IMG/VR virus record: IMGVR_UViG_3300006749_000017
Location: 1 to 51,371 of that record
From: a virus
DNA: 51,371 bases
Direction: 5' to 3' (one strand)
A model generated the notes under the pieces. That model saw only the letters and a program-made list of their open reading frames with translations. It was not told the DNA's origin and searched no databases. A program made the translations under genes and the position numbers. The stretch's first letter is position 1. Each line of letters opens with the position of its first letter. Positions 6,337-13,949 of this stretch are shown here, one piece after another.

Positions 6337-7013
6337 CCTTTACTCATCATAATTTCTTAGGTGATCTTGAATTAGAAAAGAAAGAAACTCCTGGCTGCCG
6401 ACTGTATCATCTACCTGATGGTCAGTGGGTTCCTTCTATTACATCAGTGACTTCTTTTTATAATAGACAAATCTTTATTAACTGGCGTAAGCGAGTTGGT
6501 ATTGAGGAGGCAAATCGTATTACTAAAAAGGCAACTACCCGTGGCACAGACTTTCATGAAGCAGTGGAAGTATATATGAGGAACAATGAAATAGATTGGA
6601 GTCAGTTTAAACCTGCAACCCAGTTTATGTTTCATCATGCCAAACCATACTTAGATAAGATTGATAATGTACATGCTATTGAGAGGACACTTTACTCAGA
6701 GTATCTTGGATTAGCAGGTAGAGTTGATTGTATAGCAGAGTATGAAGGGGAACTAGCAGTCATAGACTTTAAGACATCTGAAAAGATTAAACCTGAGAAA
6801 TGGTTAGAAAACTATTTTGTACAGGAGACTTTCTATGCTGCTGCATATTATGAACTAACTGAGATACCTGTCAAAAAACTAATCACTATTATGGTAACAC
6901 CTGGTGGTGAGGTAAAAGTATTTGACAAACGGAACAAAGAAGACTATATTAAACTTCTAGTTCGTTATATTAAAGAATTTGTTACTAACAACACTAATGA
7001 AAAAACAAGTTAA
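6333..7013 (+). CDS. PD-(D/E)XK exonuclease (RecB-like)
   Basis: 226 residues. The active-site pattern of the PD-(D/E)XK superfamily is visible: RGTDFHEAVE, then AGRVD with Asp132, then VIDFKTS with Asp145-x-Lys147, followed by a QETFYAAAY helix (the Q-x-x-x-Y motif of RecB/Cas4-like nucleases). It probably degrades or processes DNA in replication, recombination or host-DNA recycling. It lies between phoH and the replication gene cluster and overlaps both neighbours (ATGA upstream, 17 bases downstream). Confidence 0.88.
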   Translation: MTFTHHNFLGDLELEKKETPGCRLYHLPDGQWVPSITSVTSFYNRQIFINWRKRVGIEEANRITKKATTRGTDFHEAVEVYMRNNEIDWSQFKPATQFMFHHAKPYLDKIDNVHAIERTLYSEYLGLAGRVDCIAEYEGELAVIDFKTSEKIKPEKWLENYFVQETFYAAAYYELTEIPVKKLITIMVTPGGEVKVFDKRNKEDYIKLLVRYIKEFVTNNTNEKTS

Positions 7014-7263
7014 TGAATTAGAAAAAATATTGGAGAGCAAGTTCTTTTGTCCTGCTAGATTTGCACAAGAGATAGAAAGTCTGGTGCAAGTTAATAAGGA
7101 CATGAATTATATTGATGCTATCGTTTACTTCTGTGACCAGAATAGTATTGATGTCGAGTCTGTTCCAAAATTAATATCTAAACCACTTAAGGAAAAACTT
7201 AAGTACGAAGCACAAGAATTGAACTTTCTAAAGAGAAGTTCACGAGCAAAATTACCTTTATGA
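6997..7263 (+). CDS. 33: Late promoter transcription accessory protein gp33
   Basis: 88 residues. The core, NYIDAIVYFCDQNSIDVESV followed by PKLISKPLKEKLKYEAQELN, aligns well with T4 gp33 (MSYLEATTAFLEENSIPETQ...). gp33 binds the host RNA polymerase beta flap and, with sigma-like gp55 and the sliding clamp, directs late transcription. The ATG at 6997 was chosen over the longer frame from 6979, which only extends into the exonuclease gene. The last residues are hydrophobic (KLPL), where T4 gp33 ends in its clamp-binding motif. It lies directly before gp59, as expected for the replication cluster. Confidence 0.85.
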   Translation: MKKQVNELEKILESKFFCPARFAQEIESLVQVNKDMNYIDAIVYFCDQNSIDVESVPKLISKPLKEKLKYEAQELNFLKRSSRAKLPL

Positions 7264-7264
7264 A

Positions 7265-7864
7265 ATGATGGCCTATGATGCCTACCGTTGTTATCTTTCG
7301 TTAAAAAACCACTTTACTAAAGACCATTACGATTACATTAAGTATCGTGGTAAAACAAGAGCAACCAAACAATCTTTCTATAAAAGAAAGGATAGATTTT
7401 GGTTTGAAAAATTTGCAAGATCAAAAAATGATAAAGAAGTAGAAGAGTTTTTTGTATCTAATTTTATCAGTACAACTGATCCTGCTACGATGTGGATTGG
7501 TGATATGATAAAGAATGGAGAAGCAAGATATGTAGATTGGAAAAAGAAAGTGGAATCTCTTTCATATAATTTTAAGGAAGAAACTAGTTCTGTTTTTGCT
7601 GATAATAATTTTGATGCTATGTTTCATGTTGATGGGTCAAGGCATCCAGATATTTTGAAAGAATATTTGGGAGGGAAAATATCACTTGAAACTATGGTAA
7701 TATGTGATATAATATTAGGGTATGTGAAGGAATGGGACAAGAAACTAAACGATCCTGTGTGGGAAACCGTTAGTATGAAAATTAAAAAATATAAACCCTT
7801 CCTAAATATAGATGTACAACGCTACAAAAAAATCTTAAAGGAGATTGTTATTCATGGCTCTTAG
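7265..7864 (+). CDS. 59: DNA helicase loader gp59
   Basis: 199 residues. Aligned by eye with T4 gp59 (217 residues): YRCYLSLKNHFTKDHYDYIK, TKQSFYKRKDRFWFEKFARS and the C-terminal KYKPFLNIDVQRYKKILKE match the T4 pattern. gp59 loads the replicative helicase gp41 onto gp32-coated single-stranded DNA and binds forks. Two consecutive ATGs (7265, 7268) are possible starts. The 3' end overlaps a 56-residue coiled-coil gene by 11 bases. Confidence 0.93.
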   Translation: MMAYDAYRCYLSLKNHFTKDHYDYIKYRGKTRATKQSFYKRKDRFWFEKFARSKNDKEVEEFFVSNFISTTDPATMWIGDMIKNGEARYVDWKKKVESLSYNFKEETSSVFADNNFDAMFHVDGSRHPDILKEYLGGKISLETMVICDIILGYVKEWDKKLNDPVWETVSMKIKKYKPFLNIDVQRYKKILKEIVIHGS

Positions 7865-8024
7865 TAATGCTGATGTTCTTAAAAATTTAAAAGAACAAAA
7901 AACACAACTAGAACAAACCTTAGAAAGTAATCGCACAACATTATTAAAAGTGTTGGGTGCTATTGATGTCCTAGAACAAATTGAAGAACAAAGTGATGAA
8001 GAAACTCCTGCGGAGGAAGAATGA
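7854..8024 (+). CDS. Small coiled-coil protein between gp59 and DUF1825 gene
   Basis: 56 residues, ATG at 7854 to TGA at 8022-8024. The whole chain is a heptad-like helix (LKNLKEQKTQLEQTLESNR) with an acidic tail (SDEETPAEEE). It overlaps gp59 by 11 bases and the next gene by ATGA, so translation is coupled on both sides. The function is unknown; a partner-binding helix is likely. Confidence 0.72.
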   Translation: MALSNADVLKNLKEQKTQLEQTLESNRTTLLKVLGAIDVLEQIEEQSDEETPAEEE

Positions 8025-8365
8025 CTTTCTTTGATTCAGAAGTAGTTCGTGCAGAGATGGCAGAGATTAGTGAACTTCAAGAAGAAGTTTACAATAATGT
8101 CTTCAAATTTCCTGGCATGACTAAAGAGGATCAAATTCATCATATTGAACTTCTTGAAAGGTTGTTAGAGAAACAACGAGTTCTTTATACTCGTTTAAGT
8201 TTATCAAAAGATCCAGAAGCTCAGCAGATGAAAGAGAATATAATTGAGAGTGCCAAACAAATGGGACTTCCAGTTAATGTTGATATGCAAGTTGTTTTTA
8301 AAAATATGAACGACATGGTTGACATTATGAAATCTCAACTTGACAAAGGTAAACATTCTTCATAG
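8021..8365 (+). CDS. DUF1825-family protein
   Basis: 114 residues. TFFDSEVVRAEM at the N-terminus, then EDQIHHIELLERLLEKQRVL and a C-terminal helix ending in MKSQLDKG, match DUF1825, a helical family found in almost all cyanobacteria. Homologues in cyanophages sit, as here, next to gp59 and gp32, which points to host origin and a possible role at the replication fork; the biochemical function is unknown. The 3' end carries the -35 box of the gp32 promoter. Confidence 0.88.
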   Translation: MTFFDSEVVRAEMAEISELQEEVYNNVFKFPGMTKEDQIHHIELLERLLEKQRVLYTRLSLSKDPEAQQMKENIIESAKQMGLPVNVDMQVVFKNMNDMVDIMKSQLDKGKHSS

Positions 8366-8368
8366 AAT
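8340..8368 (+). promoter_or_regulatory. Sigma70-type promoter of gene 32
   Basis: Consensus TTGACA (8340-8345), exactly 17 bases, then TAGAAT (8363-8368). It starts inside the DUF1825 gene and lies 38 bases before the gp32 ATG. With the hairpin at 9362-9396 it makes gp32 a stand-alone transcription unit. Confidence 0.82.
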
Positions 8369-8406
8369 AGTAAAGTACAAACAAGCCAAATCTAAAAACA
8401 AATCTA

Positions 8407-9327
8407 ATGTCATTTAACGACTTAAAAAAACAATCCTCTCTAGGATCTCTGACTCAAAGATTAGTCAAAGAAGTGGAGAAGATGAGTACATCAGGTGGTG
8501 GAGCAGATGAACGTCTCTGGAAACCTGAAGTAGATAAAACAGGTAACGGTTATGCCGTTCTCCGTTTCTTACCAGCACCAGAAGGTGAGGATATTCCGTG
8601 GGCAAAGATTTATTCCCATGCATTCCAAGGACCAGGTGGTTGGTACATTGAAAATTCTTTGACCACAACTGGTGGCAAGGATCCAGTCTCAGAGTATAAT
8701 CGTGAACTCTGGAACAGTGGTAATGAATCAGACAAGGATGTTGTCCGTAGACAGAAGCGTAAGCTTTCATACTATGCTAACGTCTATGTTGTAAAAGATC
8801 CTACCAATCCTCAAAATGAGGGTGGAGTATTTCTCTACAAGTTTGGTAAGAAAATCTTTGATAAGATTATGGAAGCAATGCAACCAGAGTTTGATGATGA
8901 GGAAGCAATCAATCCTTTTGATTTCTGGCAAGGTGCAAACTTCAAGTTGAAGATTGTGAAGAAGGATGGTTACTGGAACTATGATAAGTCAGAGTTCGAT
9001 AAGGTAGCACCTTTACTTGATGATGACGATGCACTCGAAGCATTGTGGAAGAAGCAGTATTCACTTGCTGCTGTAACCGCACCAGACCAGTTCAAGTCAT
9101 ACGATGACCTGAAGAAGCGTTTGGACTATGTTCTAGGACAGAAGCAACCTGCACGTCGCTATGACGAAGAGGTAGCAAACGAAGATAATAGTCGTGGTTC
9201 TTATGCACCAGATTTTAATACTCGTAAGGCAGAGGCAACTGTAGCTGCAGCAACTGCACCAAGTTCATCTTCATCAACTGAAGAAGATGATGCTCTCTCT
9301 TATTTTCAAAAGTTAGCAGAGGAATAA
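8407..9327 (+). CDS. 32: Single-stranded DNA-binding protein gp32
   Basis: 306 residues. gp32 coats single-stranded DNA and organises replication, repair and recombination. The OB-fold core is clear: YAVLRFLPAP, IYSHAFQGPGGWYIEN, RRQKRKLSYYANVYVVKDPT and YKFGKKIFDKI follow T4 gp32. The N-terminal basic stretch (residues 1-30) is the cooperativity domain and the acidic C-terminus (EEDDALSYFQKLAEE) binds partners such as gp59. The T4 zinc ligands are missing: CPVCQY is replaced by DPVSEY, although the first His (His71) remains. It is transcribed from its own promoter and ends exactly where the opposing gp53 gene ends. Confidence 0.96.
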   Translation: MSFNDLKKQSSLGSLTQRLVKEVEKMSTSGGGADERLWKPEVDKTGNGYAVLRFLPAPEGEDIPWAKIYSHAFQGPGGWYIENSLTTTGGKDPVSEYNRELWNSGNESDKDVVRRQKRKLSYYANVYVVKDPTNPQNEGGVFLYKFGKKIFDKIMEAMQPEFDDEEAINPFDFWQGANFKLKIVKKDGYWNYDKSEFDKVAPLLDDDDALEALWKKQYSLAAVTAPDQFKSYDDLKKRLDYVLGQKQPARRYDEEVANEDNSRGSYAPDFNTRKAEATVAAATAPSSSSSTEEDDALSYFQKLAEE

Positions 9328-9993
9328 TTACTGATATAGTTTTATATTTTCTCCTCGAACCAAGGTTTCACTCACATACTGAGTGGAACCTTTTTTATAT
9401 GGCATCAGTTCATCAATATCATCCTTAACTATGTTTAGATATCTTGGTTTTAATAGAAATATTTCTCTCTTTGCATCTTCTATTTTGGATTCATATTCAT
9501 AGTTTGTAACAGGTATTGCTACATTTGTTTTAGTCACATCTTGTGTTATTGATGTATCGAAAAAGGATACGCTAAAATTAGAATCGCATTCCAAACCTTT
9601 TTGTACTATGATAACTCCTGCACCATTTTTTATTTCTGGTGTTTCATGATGATGAATGGCATTTAAGTTTTCATATGTTTTATATTTTTCTATCAGATAT
9701 CTATCAAAATCATTTTGAAGTAATGGCCATTCTGTTTGTACGTTTATCGTATTATTAGATGTTAAAACTAACCAATCTAAATTAGAGTCTCCATAAAAAT
9801 CAAAAGCAACATTGTCAGGTCTATCGTTGCCCTTAATTTGATATTTTGTAAAAAGTGTTACGTCTTGAAAAATATCATCTCTAAGTTTAACTTTTTTGAA
9901 TAAATTTTTTACCGTGGTATAATCTGATATCTTAGCATTTGATAGTCTGCTAACATATTGAAAGTCTGGAACTTTTTGAAAATAATTTGACAT
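9328..9993 (-). CDS. 53: Baseplate wedge subunit gp53
   Basis: 221 residues (T4 gp53: 196). The central FTKYQIKGNDRPDNVAFDFY then GDSNLDWLVLTSNN matches gp53, which joins neighbouring wedges when the baseplate assembles around the hub. It is the last gene of the minus-strand late operon after gp48. Its stop abuts the gp32 stop with no gap, and its last codons contain, on the plus strand, the terminator of gp32. Confidence 0.9.
   Translation of the reverse strand: MSNYFQKVPDFQYVSRLSNAKISDYTTVKNLFKKVKLRDDIFQDVTLFTKYQIKGNDRPDNVAFDFYGDSNLDWLVLTSNNTINVQTEWPLLQNDFDRYLIEKYKTYENLNAIHHHETPEIKNGAGVIIVQKGLECDSNFSVSFFDTSITQDVTKTNVAIPVTNYEYESKIEDAKREIFLLKPRYLNIVKDDIDELMPYKKGSTQYVSETLVRGENIKLYQ
9362..9396 (+). 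terminator. gp32 terminator embedded in gp53 coding sequence
   Basis: AAGGTTTCACTC (9362-9373) pairs with GAGTGGAACCTT (9381-9392) around a 7-base loop, with a single G-U wobble, and is followed by TTTT. It acts on the plus strand, 35 bases after the gp32 stop, while the same DNA encodes part of gp53 on the minus strand. Confidence 0.88.
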
Positions 9994-9994
9994 T

Positions 9995-11332
9995 TTAGAA
10001 TCCTATTTCTCCGTTAGTAAATTCGTTATAATCATTATTAAATATTGGTTCAAGTTCATTAAACCCAAGGGTCATTCTATATGATGTCATAACACCATCC
10101 TCATAAGAAGCATAGTTACCATCTGGAGTATACTCAACACCGCAGTTTACTAAAGCACATTCTTTAAACTTATTTAATCCTCTATGTTCTCTTGCTCTTC
10201 TTTCATAATTTAGTCGGAAAGTATGAGGAGATTTAAGGAATAGATTACCTTGTGTTTTAATGGGTGCCATTCCTTGTTTGAAGAAACGAATAATTTTTAA
10301 GATTGTAGCACCTTCTTCTGGTGTCCTTGCAGACATTTGAAAAGCAAAACTAAATTCTCTTAGTTTTGGTTGACTGAATAATAATTCTACGTTTGGATTT
10401 ATTATCTGACCTGTTGTTCTTTGTAGTAAAGCAGCACTATCACCAGTAGCAGCACCAACTATAGCTCCTGATAATGCAGTTTTTACCTCATCTTTATTTG
10501 TTCCTATATTTTCAACTTGTTTTTTTCCTTCATTTGCGGCCGCTTGAAAACCCTCTGTAACAGCTTTTAATCCTACTTGTGCTAGTATCATCTGACCAGC
10601 ATTCATAGTTCCACTCTGCCATCCTGCCTGATTAGCGTCAGATATACCTGCAGGTATTGGTAAAACTACAGTTCCTATACTCTTTCTATTTCTAATTCTT
10701 TTTTCACCAGCACCAAACTTTCCATTTATTGTATTATTTCCTATTCCTTTTGGTTCATACTTTAACATATCAAATTTTATTATATCATGCTTTTCTTGTC
10801 TTAATGTTTCAGGGTAAACTAATAATGCGTCAAATTTGTTTCTAGTTCCTGTAGCATCTTCTGATGCCCCAAAGAAATTTTTAGTAGAACTTGCTGCAGA
10901 TCCACCACCTTTCTCTCCATCACTTACACTTACTTCATCTATACCATCATTAGTTGCTTTATTTTTATTGTTGGATATATTGTTTAAATTTTCTCTTTCC
11001 TGTGAAGTTGTTGCGAGTTCAGATTGTATAGAATTTATTTGATTTGATGACGCTGCTTCTACTGCTCTTGAGTTTTGACTAGCAAGACTTCCAAGAGAAG
11101 TATTTGTGTCATATGTTACTTTTGATTTATTAACTGAAGTTCCTATGGTTATACCACCGCTTCCACCTGCAGTTTCATATGCTATTATTTTTTTACTATA
11201 TGAAGGTGGAGGTCCAATAGTTTTTGTGACCTCTGTGGCAATATATAATTTTTGATTTTTGAGTTTTACACCGTCGCTGTTTGTAATTGTTACAGGAACT
11301 ACGGAGATAGAACTCGTTGCCGAGACTGACAT
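9995..11332 (-). CDS. 48: Baseplate tail-tube cap gp48
   Basis: 445 residues. The C-terminal half shows the tail-tube-like fold used by gp48 and gp54: ELLFSQPKLREFSFAFQMSA, then FFKQGMAP and the end MTSYRMTLGFNELEPIFNND. gp48 caps the baseplate and, with gp54, starts tail-tube growth. The N-terminal ~150 residues are Ser/Gly/Asn-rich and probably flexible. It sits 1 base upstream of gp53 on the minus strand and has a CTAAATA late motif 20 bases before its ATG. Confidence 0.85.
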   Translation of the reverse strand: MSVSATSSISVVPVTITNSDGVKLKNQKLYIATEVTKTIGPPPSYSKKIIAYETAGGSGGITIGTSVNKSKVTYDTNTSLGSLASQNSRAVEAASSNQINSIQSELATTSQERENLNNISNNKNKATNDGIDEVSVSDGEKGGGSAASSTKNFFGASEDATGTRNKFDALLVYPETLRQEKHDIIKFDMLKYEPKGIGNNTINGKFGAGEKRIRNRKSIGTVVLPIPAGISDANQAGWQSGTMNAGQMILAQVGLKAVTEGFQAAANEGKKQVENIGTNKDEVKTALSGAIVGAATGDSAALLQRTTGQIINPNVELLFSQPKLREFSFAFQMSARTPEEGATILKIIRFFKQGMAPIKTQGNLFLKSPHTFRLNYERRAREHRGLNKFKECALVNCGVEYTPDGNYASYEDGVMTSYRMTLGFNELEPIFNNDYNEFTNGEIGF

Positions 11333-11347
11333 TTATTGGTATCTCTT

Positions 11348-11803
11348 TTAGTTATTTAGTAGGAATTTTCCATACTGTAATGCAAGCAACTCATCCAACT
11401 CTTGATTTTCTACTACATGAAGTTTACCTGCAACCTCTTCCCATGTGTAGTTTCTATATTTTTGCCAGTGAAAGTTCAATCCTCTGAACCCCCATCTAAA
11501 AAGACCCACACAAGCAATCAAAGGATGTTGATCATATTGAATATCAGGTGTCTTAGGATTATATATGAAGGTATAGTAGTTACCTGGTTCAGGATACAAT
11601 GCTTCTATTGTAAAAACTTGCATAATTAAAAGCATTATTTCTTCTGGGTCAGTTGTATTCTCTTCTTCAACTAATTTTTTAAGTTCATCCACTCTTGAAG
11701 TTGGGTTCTCTTCTATCTCTACTTCTTCTTGAAACCCAAAACTATCGGTGTTTTGTTTTGCAAGGTCTCTTTCTTTTCTTTGTTTGATTGTTTTTCTTGG
11801 CAT
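11348..11803 (-). CDS. Virion-cluster protein of unknown function
   Basis: 151 residues. The first ~65 residues are charged (KTIKQRKERDLAK, acidic EEVEIEENP) and probably disordered or helical. The last ~85 form a compact aromatic domain, YTFIYNPKTPDIQYDQHPLI then LFRWGFRGLNFHWQKYRNYT, a pattern I have seen in small proteins next to baseplate genes of many T4-like phages, but I cannot name the function. The stop-start junction with gp4 (11803) overlaps by one base, so the two are co-translated. Confidence 0.8.
   Translation of the reverse strand: MPRKTIKQRKERDLAKQNTDSFGFQEEVEIEENPTSRVDELKKLVEEENTTDPEEIMLLIMQVFTIEALYPEPGNYYTFIYNPKTPDIQYDQHPLIACVGLFRWGFRGLNFHWQKYRNYTWEEVAGKLHVVENQELDELLALQYGKFLLNN
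11353..11359 (-). promoter_or_regulatory. Late promoter motif CTAAATA before gp48
   Basis: Read on the minus strand: CTAAATA followed by ACTAAAAG, ending 20 bases before the gp48 ATG at 11332 and overlapping the last codons of the upstream gene. The extended ACTAAAA part matches motifs before several fibre genes. Confidence 0.6.
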
Positions 11804-12243
11804 TATCTTATACCCAGTTCTCTTTCTGTGATAATCTTAAATTCAATTCGTTTATCTTTACACCACTCATCTGCTGCTTGCCACTTTGCTTGATTAGTTG
11901 CATAGGTTTTGCACTCATAGAGATAAGACTTTGTGACGTTTTTCTTTTTCTTGGGAGGTTTTGTTTGCCTCATAGGTTTAACCTCGATAACATATGTTTT
12001 GACATCACCTGTTCCTTCCTTTACTTTTATAATAAAGTCTGGAAAGTAACGTCTAACCTTACCATCAGGGGCACGATATGGTATGAAGAACTCTTCGCTT
12101 CCCCATTGTATAATGTTTTCGTTTATATCACACCAATGACAGAACCTTGTCTCCCAAGAACTACGACATATAATATTATTCACATCACCTTTATACTTCC
12201 TTGGTTTAGTTGGTTTAAAGATACTCTTTTTACTTTCAGCCAT
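11803..12243 (-). CDS. 4: Head completion protein gp4 (nuclease fold)
   Basis: 146 residues (T4 gp4: 150). It aligns along its length with T4 gp4: KPRKYKGDVNNIICRSSWET, ENIIQWGSEEFFIPY, KVRRYFPDFIIKV and YVIEVKPMRQTKPPKK, then KWQAADEWCKDKRIEFKIIT. The pattern FPDF plus IEVK is the PD-(D/E)XK nuclease core. gp4 acts at the packaged head before tail joining, probably trimming DNA. It is the first gene of the minus-strand late operon. Confidence 0.93.
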   Translation of the reverse strand: MAESKKSIFKPTKPRKYKGDVNNIICRSSWETRFCHWCDINENIIQWGSEEFFIPYRAPDGKVRRYFPDFIIKVKEGTGDVKTYVIEVKPMRQTKPPKKKKNVTKSYLYECKTYATNQAKWQAADEWCKDKRIEFKIITERELGIR

Positions 12244-12273
12244 CTCTTATACATAATATATAAGGTCAAATAG

Positions 12274-12281
12274 TATTTATA
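12274..12281 (-). promoter_or_regulatory. T4-type late promoter TATAAATA before gp4
   Basis: On the minus strand the sequence is the exact T4 late consensus TATAAATA, 30 bases before the gp4 ATG. It lies in the 39-base gap between divergent genes gp4 and gp54. Confidence 0.75.
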
Positions 12282-12282
12282 G

Positions 12283-13014
12283 ATGCCAACTCCAAGGTCA
12301 GTCTCTAAAATAAAATCTGATTTGCTCCGTCCAGCAACTACTTCTCATTTTGAAGTAGAACTTAGCATACCAAGTGGACTCAGGGGTAAGTATAGTGGTG
12401 ATAATAGACAAGGTAAAATGCAATTAATGTGTTCTGAGGCAAGTCTACCTGGCTCATCTTTAGCAACACATCAGATTGATAATAATTTTCATGGCGTAAC
12501 TGAGAGACATGCGTACAGAAGATTGTATGAAGATAGATTAGATTTGAATTTTTATGTTGATGCAAATCAATATCTACCAATTAAGTTTTTTGAGGATTGG
12601 ATATCGTTCATAACAAATGAGGATAAGAGGGATGCACTTGCTAACTCATATACTTATGATGTAAAATATCCAGATACCTATACCGCAGCTGGATTAAAAG
12701 TTATAAAATTTGAAAAGGACTATAAAAGTTCTATGACATATCAGTTTGTAAAAAGTTTCCCGATACAGATAACTTCCATGCCTGTGTCATATGATGGGTC
12801 ATCTTTACTGCAGTGTAATGTTTCACTAACTTACTTGAGATATGTTGTAGGAACTAATATAGTTGATGTGTATAATCCTGTTAGTGCATTGAACCAAGCA
12901 AGATTTAATGCAAGAGGTATAGTTGGTGGATTTGTTGATGCTGCTGTAGACAGACTAACAGGAAATGATTTGCTTGGAGATATTGCTGGAGGTATCGCTG
13001 CAAATCTCCTCTAA
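12283..13014 (+). CDS. 54: Baseplate tail-tube initiator gp54
   Basis: 243 residues. The fold signature is tail-tube-like: FEVELSIPSGL, MCSEASLPGSSLATHQ, then FPIQITSMPVSYDGSSLLQC followed by NVSLTYLRYVV. gp54 binds gp48 on the baseplate and serves as the template for tail-tube polymerisation. The C-terminal ~45 residues are small and hydrophobic (GIVGGFVDAAVDRL). It is divergent from gp4 and followed by gp26. It could alternatively be the tube protein itself, but the position beside the baseplate genes favours gp54. Confidence 0.78.
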   Translation: MPTPRSVSKIKSDLLRPATTSHFEVELSIPSGLRGKYSGDNRQGKMQLMCSEASLPGSSLATHQIDNNFHGVTERHAYRRLYEDRLDLNFYVDANQYLPIKFFEDWISFITNEDKRDALANSYTYDVKYPDTYTAAGLKVIKFEKDYKSSMTYQFVKSFPIQITSMPVSYDGSSLLQCNVSLTYLRYVVGTNIVDVYNPVSALNQARFNARGIVGGFVDAAVDRLTGNDLLGDIAGGIAANLL

Positions 13015-13017
13015 ATA
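13011..13017 (+). promoter_or_regulatory. Late promoter motif CTAAATA before gp26
   Basis: CTAAATA overlapping the gp54 stop codon, ending 27 bases before the gp26 ATG. It probably starts the long tail operon. Confidence 0.55.
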
Positions 13018-13044
13018 AACATACTGAACTTGTCATAGGATATT

Positions 13045-13764
13045 ATGCCTTTACCAAAAATTGCAACCCCAACCTATGAGTTGGAGTTACCCTCGACTGG
13101 AAAATCAATTTCTTACAGACCATTCCTTGTAAAAGAAGAAAAGGTTTTAGTAATTGCATTAGAGAGTGAAGATACAAAACAAATAACAACTGCAATTAAA
13201 GCAGTGTTGAGAAATTGTGTTCTTACAAAAGGAGTTAAAGTAGAATCTTTACCAACCTTTGATATAGAATATTTGTTTCTTAATATTCGTGGTAAATCTG
13301 TTGGTGAGGAACTAGAAGTAAACATTGTCTGTCCTGATGATGAAGAAACTAATGTTCCTGTACTCATTGACCTTGATGACATACAAGTTCAAAAAGATGA
13401 TGGTCATACCAATAAGATTAAATTGGATGATAACTTAATGATGGAAATGAAGTATCCTTCATTGGAGCAATTCATTAAAAATAATTTTGAGTTTGATGAA
13501 AAGAATGCGATGGACCAATCTTTTGATTTGATTGCTACCTGCATCGATAAAATTTATACAGAGGATGAAGTTTGGGCAACTGCAGATTGCACCAAGAAAG
13601 AAGTGAAAGAATTTTTAGAATCTATGAACTCATCTCAGTTCAAGAGTATTGAAAAATTCTTTGAGACAATGCCTAAATTATCTCATACTATAAAGGTAAA
13701 AAATCCTAAGACTAAAGTTGAAAGTGAAGTTGTTTTAGAAGGGTTAGCATCTTTTTTCGCTTAG
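13045..13764 (+). CDS. 26: Baseplate hub subunit gp26 / tail assembly chaperone-like
   Basis: 239 residues of the T4 baseplate gp26 family: LPKIATPTYELELPSTGK, YRPFLVKEEKVLVIALES, LPTFDIEYLFLNIRGKSVGE are its hallmarks. It takes part in hub assembly. The last codons hold T_TTT_TTC (13752-13758) in the reading frame, one codon before the stop, and the -1 frame continues directly into the next ORF. A minor -1 frameshift product would fuse 238 residues of gp26 to the gp51-like ORF (about 301 residues). This is the gene layout of tail assembly chaperones placed before tape-measure genes. Confidence 0.9.
   Translation: MPLPKIATPTYELELPSTGKSISYRPFLVKEEKVLVIALESEDTKQITTAIKAVLRNCVLTKGVKVESLPTFDIEYLFLNIRGKSVGEELEVNIVCPDDEETNVPVLIDLDDIQVQKDDGHTNKIKLDDNLMMEMKYPSLEQFIKNNFEFDEKNAMDQSFDLIATCIDKIYTEDEVWATADCTKKEVKEFLESMNSSQFKSIEKFFETMPKLSHTIKVKNPKTKVESEVVLEGLASFFA
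13752..13758 (+). promoter_or_regulatory. Slippery heptamer T_TTT_TTC, predicted -1 ribosomal frameshift
   Basis: The X_XXY_YYZ heptamer T_TTT_TTC lies in frame with gp26 codons (TCT TTT TTC), followed by GCT and the stop TAG at 13762-13764. A -1 slip reads CGC TTA GGT ATG into the gp51-like ORF with no stop. I see no strong hairpin just downstream. Confidence 0.65.
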
Positions 13765-13766
13765 GT

Positions 13767-13949
13767 ATGGTGCATATGAGTTTGTTTAATTACTTCAAAC
13801 TTAATTTTGCCTTGATGCAGTATCATAAATATAGTTTGACAGAGATTGAAAATATGATGCCTTGGGAACGAGACATCTATGTGGGTCTTCTCCAACAACA
13901 TCTTGAAGAGGAAGAGTTAAAACGCAAGCAGCAAAAAGCGAATGCCTAG
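13767..13949 (+). CDS. 51: gp51-like hub assembly protein / frameshift extension of gp26
   Basis: 60 residues in the -1 frame relative to gp26. SLFNYFKLNFALMQYHKYSL then TEIENMMPWERDIYVGLL recalls the small protein often annotated as hub assembly catalyst gp51 in cyanophages, but is far shorter than T4 gp51. It may be made from the ATGs at 13767 or 13776, neither of which has a good ribosome-binding site, and/or as the C-terminal part of a gp26 frameshift product. It overlaps the next gene by 8 bases. The symbol is tentative. Confidence 0.7.
   Translation: MVHMSLFNYFKLNFALMQYHKYSLTEIENMMPWERDIYVGLLQQHLEEEELKRKQQKANA

Noticed and set aside
9346-9366. tRNA T-loop-like sequence on the minus strand (GGTTCGAGG)
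   Set aside because: No acceptor or anticodon stems around it; lies in gp53 coding sequence.
11788-12273. 161-residue plus-strand frame over gp4
   Set aside because: Antisense shadow of the well-supported gp4 gene; Cys/Phe/Leu-rich composition typical of a reverse frame.
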